From: Anaerolineaceae bacterium
Lineage (GTDB): Bacteria > Chloroflexota > Anaerolineae > Anaerolineales > Anaerolineaceae
Assembly: GCA_028714615.1 (NCBI GenBank)
Contig: JAQTMA010000030.1
Span: forward strand, 1 to 5,133
Direction: 5' to 3'
Length of the DNA: 5,133 nt
Made by a program: the position numbers and the translations under genes. Position 1 is the stretch's first letter, and each line of letters opens with the position of its first letter. The notes under the pieces were generated by a model. That model saw only the letters and a program-made list of their open reading frames with translations, searched no databases and was not told the DNA's origin. This document shows, in pieces, positions 1-5,133 of the stretch.

Positions 1-18
1 CCCCCATCGCCCTTGTAC

Positions 19-33
19 TTCTTGCACCAAGAA
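19..33. promoter_or_regulatory. Perfect 6-3-6 palindrome over the -35 region, candidate operator
   Basis: The sequence TTCTTG-CAC-CAAGAA is an exact inverted repeat with a 3-base centre. It covers the whole candidate -35 hexamer (22-27), the position expected of a repressor site. It does not resemble the AT-rich ARG box bound by ArgR in enterobacteria or Bacillus. It could also be a chance dyad or a short hairpin from an upstream transcript. The binding protein is unknown. Confidence 0.35.
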
Positions 34-48
34 CGCTTGTGATATACT
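22..48 (+). promoter_or_regulatory. Candidate sigma70-type promoter of the argF-rocD-CoA-transferase operon
   Basis: A -35-like TTGCAC lies at 22-27 and a -10-like TATACT (5 of 6 to consensus) at 43-48. The -10 is preceded by TG plus one base (40-42), which makes an extended -10 that can tolerate a poor -35. The spacer is 15 bases, shorter than the usual 16-18. A start near base 55 would give a leader of about 40 bases. This is a motif reading only; the transcription start is inferred. Confidence 0.5.
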
Positions 49-85
49 TCTTCTGGCATCATACGGTCTAACTCCCCCATTAAAA

Positions 86-91
86 AAGGAG
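86..91 (+). promoter_or_regulatory. Ribosome binding site of argF
   Basis: AAGGAG, a strong Shine-Dalgarno core, sits 5 bases before the ATG at 97. It fixes the start codon of the carbamoyltransferase. Confidence 0.85.
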
Positions 92-96
92 ATCCC

Positions 97-1023
97 ATGC
101 AGAAAGACTTTATTGCCATCTCCGACTTCTCCTCAGAAGAGCTCCAGGCGATCCTCGATCTGGCTATCCGCCTCAAACGCGAACGAGCTGAAGGCGGAAA
201 CCAGCCTGTTCTCAAGGGGAAGGTATTGGCGATGATCTTCCAAAAACCCAGCTTACGCACCCGCGTATCTTTCGATATGGCCATGCGCCATCTGGGCGGT
301 GACGCCCTCTACCTATCCCCTCAAGAAATCGGCCTTGGCCAGCGCGAGTCAATCGCCGATGTCGCCCGCGTCCTTTCCGGTTACGTGGATATCCTCATGG
401 CGCGTGTTTTCGAGCATGCCCATATCGTCGAGCTGGCCCGTTGGTCCCATATTCCGGTGATCAACGGCTTGAGTGACTACAATCACCCCTGCCAGGGAAT
501 GGCGGATGGACTCACTATTCTAGAGCACTTCAGCCACCTCAAAGGATTGAATATCACTTTTATTGGGGATGGAAACAACGTTGCCGTTTCCCTTTTGCAC
601 TTTTGCGCAAAATTCGGGGCAAATTTCACCCTGGCCTCCCCGGAAGGCTTCGATATGAACCCCAAAGCCGTGGATTTGGGACGCGAGTTCGCCCAACGCA
701 GCGGCAGCCGAATCCGTTTCCTGCGTGATCCGCATGAAGCAGTCCATCAAGCGGATGTCATCTACACCGATACCTGGACGAGCATGGGTCAGGAGGCAGA
801 AACCAAGCGGCGTGAGGCAGTCTTCCCCCCCTTCCAGGTCAATGAAAAGTTGGTCTCTGAAGCTAATTCCGGGGTGATAGTAATGCACTGTTTACCGGCT
901 CACCGCGGGCAAGAGATCACCGACGCTGTCGCGGATGGACCACATTCGGCCCTCTTTCCACAGGCGCATAACCGCCTGCATGCCCAGAAAGCTATCCTGG
1001 TCTGGTTACTTGGAGAAAGGTAA
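97..1023 (+). CDS. argF: Ornithine carbamoyltransferase
   Basis: This cytoplasmic enzyme transfers the carbamoyl group of carbamoyl phosphate to L-ornithine, giving citrulline, or runs the reverse phosphorolysis in arginine breakdown. At 308 residues it has normal family length. The N-terminal carbamoyl-phosphate domain (about 1-145) carries S-L-R-T-R at 52-56, an Arg at 103 and H-P-C-Q at 130-133. The C-terminal ornithine domain (about 146-295) carries GDGNN at 157-161, the ornithine-closing S-M-G loop at 229-231 after Asp225, H-C-L-P at 264-267 with the reactive-type Cys265, and N-R-L-H at 292-295. The S-M-G loop argues against aspartate carbamoyltransferase and against the knotted acetyl- or succinylornithine forms. 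The start is supported by AAGGAG 5 bases upstream. It is first in a tight operon with rocD, 3 bases away. Whether it is anabolic (ArgF) or catabolic (ArcB) cannot be told from sequence; the rocD partner leaves both open. Confidence 0.93.
   Translation: MQKDFIAISDFSSEELQAILDLAIRLKRERAEGGNQPVLKGKVLAMIFQKPSLRTRVSFDMAMRHLGGDALYLSPQEIGLGQRESIADVARVLSGYVDILMARVFEHAHIVELARWSHIPVINGLSDYNHPCQGMADGLTILEHFSHLKGLNITFIGDGNNVAVSLLHFCAKFGANFTLASPEGFDMNPKAVDLGREFAQRSGSRIRFLRDPHEAVHQADVIYTDTWTSMGQEAETKRREAVFPPFQVNEKLVSEANSGVIVMHCLPAHRGQEITDAVADGPHSALFPQAHNRLHAQKAILVWLLGER
1012..1020 (+). promoter_or_regulatory. Ribosome binding site of rocD inside the argF 3' end
   Basis: GGAGAAAGG lies within the last codons of the carbamoyltransferase gene and ends 6 bases before the ATG at 1027. 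Translation of the two genes is therefore likely to be linked. Confidence 0.7.
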
Positions 1024-1026
1024 TTT

Positions 1027-2229
1027 ATGAATTCACAACAATTGATCGAGATGGAGGAGCGTTACGGCGCCCATAATTATCACCCCTTGGATGTAGTTCT
1101 GGATCGTGGCGAAGGGGTTTGGGTGTATGACGTTAACGGGAAGCGCTATCTGGATTGCTTGAGCTCCTATTCCGCATTGAACCAGGGCCACGTTCACCCG
1201 CGCATTTTGGCTGCTATGCAAAACCAGGCAAGCAAACTCTCGTTGACTTCCCGCGCTTTCCGGAACGACCAATTACCTCTCTTCTATAAAGAACTCTCCG
1301 AAGTTTCCGGTTATGGCATGTCCCTCCCCATGAATAGCGGCGCTGAAGCCGTCGAAACGGCCATCAAGCTGGCGCGTAAATGGGCTTACCAGGTTAAGAA
1401 GGTCCCGCGCCACCAGGCTGAGATCATTACTGCGGCGGGTAACTTCCATGGCCGCACGGTCACCACCATTTCATTCTCCACTGAACCTGCCTACCGGGAT
1501 GACTTTGGCCCCTTTACGCCAGGCTTCGTCACCGTCGCTTACGGGGATGCCGGGGCTATCGAAAAAGCCATCACCCCGAATACCGCGGCCGTTCTCATCG
1601 AGCCGATTCAAGGCGAAGGAGGCGTCATCATCCCGCCGGAAGGTTATCTCAAAGCCGTGGGTGAGGTAGCCCACCTGAACAACGTGCTCTTTATTGCCGA
1701 TGAGATCCAAACCGGCCTGGGGCGTACTGGCAAAATGTTTGCTTGCCAGTGGGAGAACGTCCGGCCTGATATCACCGTGATTGGCAAAGCACTGGGAGGT
1801 GGTTTTTACCCGGTGTCAGCCGTTCTGGCCGACGAACCTATCCTGGGTTTATTCCGTCCTGGTGAACACGGCTCGACCTTTGGCGGTAACCCGCTTGCCG
1901 CAGCCGTTTCTCGTGAAGCATTGCGCGTGATTGTTGATGAGCGCCTAATCGAAAACTCCGCCGAAATGGGTGAATACTTCACCGAGCAGCTCGCCGAGAT
2001 ACCCAGTCGTCATGTGAAAGAAGTTCGCGGAAAGGGTTTGTTGATCGGGGTTGAGCTCAAGCCTGAAGCGCGCGGAGCACGCCGGTTTTGTGAAGCCCTG
2101 CAGACCCTGGGCATCCTGGTGAAGGAAACTCACGAGAATGTCATCCGCTTTGCGCCGCCGCTCATCATCGATCAGGCAACTATCGATTGGGCTCTGCCCC
2201 GTATTCGTCAAGCCCTCACGATGGATTAA
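1027..2229 (+). CDS. rocD: Ornithine aminotransferase (ornithine--oxo-acid transaminase)
   Basis: This PLP enzyme moves the delta-amino group of L-ornithine to 2-oxoglutarate, giving glutamate-5-semialdehyde (which cyclises to pyrroline-5-carboxylate) and glutamate. It has 400 residues, normal for bacterial RocD. The N-terminal YGAHNYHPL (13-21) is typical of ornithine aminotransferases: Tyr18 corresponds to Tyr55 of the human enzyme and, with Glu197 (human Glu235), sets ornithine specificity. Phe140 and Arg143 match human Phe177 and Arg180, and Arg374 matches Arg413. The cofactor site is complete: SGAEAVETA at 104-112, Asp225 in [12 protein letters not shown] (224-235) and the Schiff-base Lys254 in GKALGGG (253-259). 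These residues separate it from the related acetylornithine (ArgD) and GABA aminotransferases. It starts 3 bases after argF and its stop touches the next start, so it is the middle gene of an operon joined through ornithine. Confidence 0.95.
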   Translation: MNSQQLIEMEERYGAHNYHPLDVVLDRGEGVWVYDVNGKRYLDCLSSYSALNQGHVHPRILAAMQNQASKLSLTSRAFRNDQLPLFYKELSEVSGYGMSLPMNSGAEAVETAIKLARKWAYQVKKVPRHQAEIITAAGNFHGRTVTTISFSTEPAYRDDFGPFTPGFVTVAYGDAGAIEKAITPNTAAVLIEPIQGEGGVIIPPEGYLKAVGEVAHLNNVLFIADEIQTGLGRTGKMFACQWENVRPDITVIGKALGGGFYPVSAVLADEPILGLFRPGEHGSTFGGNPLAAAVSREALRVIVDERLIENSAEMGEYFTEQLAEIPSRHVKEVRGKGLLIGVELKPEARGARRFCEALQTLGILVKETHENVIRFAPPLIIDQATIDWALPRIRQALTMD

Positions 2230-3540
2230 ATGACCTGGCAATCAATCTACAAATCCCGCACTCGAAGCGCCGCACAGGCCGTCCGAATGGTCAAATCGGG
2301 CGACCGTCTCTTTCTTACTGGCAATTGCTCTGTCCCTCAAGAATTGCTCTGTGCTCTGGTGGAATATGCTCCTCAACTGGAGAATGTTGAGATCTGCCAA
2401 CCGCTCACCATTGCTGGGTCTGAGTATTGCAGCCCGGAAATGGAAGGCCACCTGCGCGTTAACTCCCTGTTCATCAGTGCTAACGTCCGCAAGGCAATCT
2501 GGGAGCGCCGCGCCGATTTCACACCTGTCTTGCTCTCCGAGCTGCCGCTCCTCTTCAAGCGTGGCATCCTTCCCCTGGATGTGGCCTTCGTCCATCTCTC
2601 GCCCCCTGACGAGGACGGCTACTGCACCCTGGGCATTGAATCTGGCCTCACCAAAACCGCTGCCGAATCGGCAAGAATCATCATTGCGGAGATCAATCCC
2701 CAGATGCCACGCATGTGCGGCGACACGACAATTCACGTCAGCCGGTTGAACGCCATCGTTCCGGTCGATTATTCGCTGGCCGAGCTTCCCTCCGAAGGCG
2801 AGAACGATGAGGTCATCGAACGCATCGCCGGTTTCATCGCCGAGCGCATTCCGGATGGCGCAACCCTGCAGATGGGAATCGGCGCTATTCCCAATGCAAT
2901 CCTCAGGTACCTGCATCACAAGAAGGACCTTGGGGTGCACACCGAATTGGTTTCGGACACCTTGATCGAATTGGTTGAAGCTGGTGTAATCACCGGCGCC
3001 TTAAAAACCTTACATACCGGGAAAATAATCGCCGGTTTCCTGCTCGGTACCAACCGGTTGTACCGTTGGGCGGATGCCAATCCCCTCATCGAATTGCATC
3101 CCACCGAGTACGTCAACCACCCCTTCACCATTGCCCAGAACGCCCGCATGGTAGCGATCAACTCGGCCATCGAAGTCGACCTGACTGGCCAGGTATGCGC
3201 GGATAGCATTGGTAATCGCTTCTATAGTGGGGTGGGCGGCCAGGCTGATTTTATTTACGGCGCCGGACTTTCCGAAGGCGGTCTCCCCGTGATCGCGCTC
3301 CCCAGTACCACCACCACGAAAACTGGCGCTCTGGTCAGCCGGATCGTTCCATCGCTCAAAACTGGCGCGGGCGTTACCGTCACACGTAACCACGTCCACT
3401 ATATCGCAACGGAATTCGGGATCGTGGATCTATACGGCAAGAGCATCCGCCAACGCGTTCAGGCGCTCATCTCTATCGCTCACCCCATGATCCGCGAAGA
3501 GCTCGAGCAGCAAGCCCGAGCCTTGAGCTATATTGAATAA
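2230..3540 (+). CDS. Acetyl-CoA hydrolase/4-hydroxybutyrate CoA-transferase family protein
   Basis: Members of this family move CoA between an acyl-CoA and acetate or another short carboxylic acid through a glutamyl-CoA intermediate; characterised relatives include 4-hydroxybutyrate CoA-transferase and the succinyl-CoA/butyryl-CoA:acetate enzymes. The 436-residue length fits. The N-terminal half (about 1-200) opens with MTWQ..YKS and has SGDRLFLTGN at 23-32. The C-terminal half has QMGIGAIPNAIL (214-225), GVHTEL (235-240) with Glu239 as the expected catalytic glutamate, the SGVGGQADF oxyanion-type loop (333-341) and SRIVP (370-374). There is no signal peptide or membrane segment, so it should be cytoplasmic. 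The start abuts the rocD stop (TAAATG) and no clear Shine-Dalgarno is seen, suggesting translational coupling; the MTWQ beginning matches family starts. Substrate is unknown: butyryl-, 4-hydroxybutyryl-, propionyl- or succinyl-CoA are all possible. One oddity is SDT at 242-244, where relatives often have SDG. Confidence 0.88.
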   Translation: MTWQSIYKSRTRSAAQAVRMVKSGDRLFLTGNCSVPQELLCALVEYAPQLENVEICQPLTIAGSEYCSPEMEGHLRVNSLFISANVRKAIWERRADFTPVLLSELPLLFKRGILPLDVAFVHLSPPDEDGYCTLGIESGLTKTAAESARIIIAEINPQMPRMCGDTTIHVSRLNAIVPVDYSLAELPSEGENDEVIERIAGFIAERIPDGATLQMGIGAIPNAILRYLHHKKDLGVHTELVSDTLIELVEAGVITGALKTLHTGKIIAGFLLGTNRLYRWADANPLIELHPTEYVNHPFTIAQNARMVAINSAIEVDLTGQVCADSIGNRFYSGVGGQADFIYGAGLSEGGLPVIALPSTTTTKTGALVSRIVPSLKTGAGVTVTRNHVHYIATEFGIVDLYGKSIRQRVQALISIAHPMIREELEQQARALSYIE

Positions 3541-3595
3541 GTGACCATACAACGGAGTCCACAGAGAATTTACCAGGATGATCACTGAGTCACTA

Positions 3596-3601
3596 TATAA
3601 T
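3596..3601 (+). promoter_or_regulatory. Candidate -10 element of a pyruvate kinase promoter
   Basis: A perfect TATAAT lies in the 124-bp gap before pyruvate kinase. No good -35 is seen at the usual distance: TTTACC at 3569-3574 is the nearest resemblance but would need a 21-base spacer. A start near 3608 would leave a leader of about 57 bases. The gap (3541-3664) holds no gene and no convincing rho-independent terminator, so read-through from the upstream operon is also possible. Confidence 0.45.
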
Positions 3602-3628
3602 TCTTCTCTCGTTATGGAAAGATTAACT

Positions 3629-3643
3629 CTGTATCCTATGCAG
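3629..3643 (+). other. Imperfect dyad (6-3-6) in the pyruvate kinase leader
   Basis: CTGTAT-CCT-ATGCAG pairs over six positions with one T:G mismatch that would be a U-G wobble in RNA. It lies between the candidate -10 and the ribosome site. The stem is short and the T-run (3651-3655) does not follow it directly, so it is not a standard terminator. It may be a small leader hairpin, a protein site or chance. Confidence 0.2.
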
Positions 3644-3655
3644 TAAAGGGTTTTT

Positions 3656-3660
3656 GGAGG
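3656..3660 (+). promoter_or_regulatory. Ribosome binding site of pyk
   Basis: GGAGG ends 4 bases before the ATG at 3665, slightly close but strong. It supports the start that gives the usual MPRNTKIVATLGP beginning. Confidence 0.75.
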
Positions 3661-3664
3661 GAAG

Positions 3665-5125
3665 ATGCCCCGCAATACGAAGATCGTAGCCACGTTAGGC
3701 CCTAGTAGTAACTCGGAAGAAGTCATTCGCGCCCTCATCCTTGCCGGTATGGACGTAGCCCGCTTGAATTTCTCCCACGGCACCCACGCCGAGCATGCTA
3801 ACCGCATCTCCATCCTACGCCATCTCTCCAGGGAACTGGGCCGCCCGATTACCGTCCTGCAGGACCTCCAGGGACCGAAGATTCGGGTGGGAGAGCTTCC
3901 CGTCCCCATCACGCTGGTTCCTGACCAGCAGGTTCTGCTGGTCAGCATCCTTCCTGGCGCAACGATCCCTCAGGGGAGTCCCGGTGACCCCACCATCATT
4001 CCTATGGATTTCCTTGAGCTTGCCTCGTGTGCTCAACCCGGAGGGATCATTCTGCTAGACGACGGGCTCATGGAGCTCTGTGTCACCCAGATTGAACCGC
4101 AAGGCGTCCTCGCCCGTGTGATTCAAGGCGGGGTGCTTACCTCGCACAAAGGCGTCAACCTGCCCGGTACAGTCTTGCCTATCCCGGGTTTCACTGCTAA
4201 AGATCGCGAAGACCTCGCTTTTGGTCTCGCTCAAGGCGTTGATGCTGTCGCTGCTTCCTTCGTGCGAACTCCCGAGGATATCGATGTTATCCGCCAGGCG
4301 ATCCTCAAACTGGCCCCCGAGCGCACGGATACCCACATCGTCGCCAAGCTTGAGCGCCCGGAAGCCCTCGAGAATCTGGATGCTATCCTCGAGAGGGCGG
4401 ACGGCGTGATGGTCGCTCGGGGAGATCTGGGGGTGGAGATGCCGCCTGCGACGGTTCCCATCGCCCAGAAGCGCATCATCCAGACCGCTACACAGCATAT
4501 GAAGTTCGTTATCACCGCCACCCAGATGCTCGAATCGATGATCCAGAACCCCCGTCCGACCCGCGCGGAAGCCTCCGACGTAGCGAATGCCGTTTTCGAT
4601 GGAACTGACGCTGTCATGCTCTCCGCCGAAACGGCTTCCGGGGCTTTCCCGGTTGAGAGTATCGCTATGATGGATGCTATCGTCCACCATGCCGAGGATC
4701 ATTATAGTGAATGGGGCCACTGCGAGCCCCCCTTAAACGAGGAAGTCGATAATGATGCCGTCAGCATGACTCGGGCTGCACGCGAACTGGCCCATGATCG
4801 AAACGTCGCAGCAATCGTTGTGTTTACCCGCACCGGAAAGACCACGCTGCTCATGTCCAAGATGCGTCCGCGTGTGCCAATTCTCGGCTTTACCCCCATT
4901 GAGCGAACTTATTCCGGAATGGGCTTTTATTGGGGCGTTACCCCATACATGGTCCCTTACGCATCCACGGTCGAGGAGATGATCGAAATCGTGGAGAAGG
5001 TCTTGCTGAGCTCAACTTTTGTGAAACCTGGTCAACAGGTGGTGCTCATTTCGGGTTTTCCATTCAGCACCTTTCCCCGACCTAACCTGGCGTTGTTGCA
5101 CACAGTAGGAATGCAGGAAAAATAG
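3665..5125 (+). CDS. pyk: Pyruvate kinase
   Basis: This cytoplasmic glycolytic enzyme converts phosphoenolpyruvate and ADP to pyruvate and ATP. It has 486 residues, near the normal core length, with no extra C-terminal PEP-utiliser domain. The A-domain barrel (about 1-69 and 173-345) shows TKIVATLGP at 5-13, RLNFSHG at 33-39 (Arg33, Asn35, Ser37), catalytic Lys228 and metal-binding Glu230 in AKLE, Asp254 in ARGDLGVE, ATQMLESM at 285-292 and RPTRAEASDVANAV at 297-310. The B-domain lid spans about 70-170. All expected catalytic residues are present. The D-L-Q-G-P-K-I-R segment (67-74) has Lys72 where K+-dependent enzymes have Glu, which predicts K+ independence. The C domain (about 360-486) has a phosphate-loop-like TRTGKT at 388-393, but the final loop (STFPRPN, 468-474) lacks the usual glycine-rich G-T-T-N sequence, so effector control may differ. 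It lies 124 bases after the CoA-transferase gene and probably has its own promoter. Confidence 0.96.
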   Translation: MPRNTKIVATLGPSSNSEEVIRALILAGMDVARLNFSHGTHAEHANRISILRHLSRELGRPITVLQDLQGPKIRVGELPVPITLVPDQQVLLVSILPGATIPQGSPGDPTIIPMDFLELASCAQPGGIILLDDGLMELCVTQIEPQGVLARVIQGGVLTSHKGVNLPGTVLPIPGFTAKDREDLAFGLAQGVDAVAASFVRTPEDIDVIRQAILKLAPERTDTHIVAKLERPEALENLDAILERADGVMVARGDLGVEMPPATVPIAQKRIIQTATQHMKFVITATQMLESMIQNPRPTRAEASDVANAVFDGTDAVMLSAETASGAFPVESIAMMDAIVHHAEDHYSEWGHCEPPLNEEVDNDAVSMTRAARELAHDRNVAAIVVFTRTGKTTLLMSKMRPRVPILGFTPIERTYSGMGFYWGVTPYMVPYASTVEEMIEIVEKVLLSSTFVKPGQQVVLISGFPFSTFPRPNLALLHTVGMQEK

Positions 5126-5133
5126 GCACGTAG

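Noticed and set aside
1..96. ArgR-type ARG box upstream of argF
   Set aside because: I looked for AT-rich TGAAT-type half-sites and found none; the only clear dyad has a different sequence.
2242..2940. Open reading frame of 232 codons on the - strand, opposite the CoA-transferase gene
   Set aside because: It lies fully inside a gene with clear family motifs, its translation shows no recognisable domain, and it is a by-product of codon composition.
3582..3594. Repeat TCACT (3582-3586 and 3590-3594) and the palindrome TGATCA (3579-3584)
   Set aside because: They are too short to stand out from chance, and they form no stem that could end transcription.
3561..3632. Complementary pair ACAGAG (3561-3566) and CTCTGT (3627-3632)
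   Set aside because: Only six bases of pairing across a 60-base loop, with no extension; likely chance.
3430..3948. Open reading frame of 172 codons on the - strand crossing the gap before pyk
   Set aside because: It overlaps the ends of two real genes and the promoter-like region, and its translation resembles no family I know.
4055..4720. Open reading frame of 221 codons on the - strand, opposite pyruvate kinase
   Set aside because: It mirrors the conserved catalytic region of pyruvate kinase, has no recognisable domain and no context as a separate gene.
4826..4849. GKTT in the pyruvate kinase C domain resembling a Walker A nucleotide-binding loop
   Set aside because: The spacing does not fit GxxxxGK[ST], and the place matches the phosphate-binding loop of the pyruvate kinase effector site.

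Overview
The window carries four intact protein genes, all on the + strand, filling almost the whole sequence: ornithine carbamoyltransferase (97-1023), ornithine aminotransferase (1027-2229), an acetyl-CoA hydrolase/4-hydroxybutyrate CoA-transferase family enzyme (2230-3540) and pyruvate kinase (3665-5125). I see no RNA gene, mobile element, CRISPR array or phage gene. Base composition and codon style look uniform across the genes, so nothing suggests recent transfer. The window reads as bacterial. The protein style recalls anaerobic Chloroflexota (Anaerolineae-like), but that is an impression from the sequences only, with no ribosomal marker to support it.

Layout. Bases 1-96 hold a plausible promoter (TTGCAC and an extended -10 TGATATACT), a perfect 15-bp palindrome lying over the -35 hexamer, and a strong Shine-Dalgarno sequence. 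The first three genes are packed with gaps of 3 and 0 bases and are almost certainly one operon. A 124-bp gap follows (3541-3664), with a perfect TATAAT, a weak imperfect dyad and a GGAGG ribosome site, and then pyruvate kinase. That gene probably has its own promoter, although no terminator separates it from the operon. The last 8 bases after its stop contain nothing recognisable.

How the genes may work together. The carbamoyltransferase and the aminotransferase meet at ornithine: one joins citrulline/carbamoyl phosphate to ornithine, the other joins ornithine to glutamate semialdehyde and hence to proline and glutamate. Both reactions are reversible or direction-flexible, so the pair could serve arginine synthesis or arginine/citrulline breakdown. 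The third enzyme moves CoA between acyl groups and acetate-type acids, and pyruvate kinase makes ATP from phosphoenolpyruvate. An amino-acid-fermenting or energy-conserving role is a reasonable inference, but the partners that would settle it (arginine deiminase, carbamate kinase, other arg genes) are not in the window.

I did not find an evidently novel system here. The most interesting points are the unusual operon partner (a CoA-transferase abutting rocD), the operator-like palindrome, the similar sequence at and just after the two candidate -10 elements, and two predictions about pyruvate kinase (K+ independence and an atypical effector loop).
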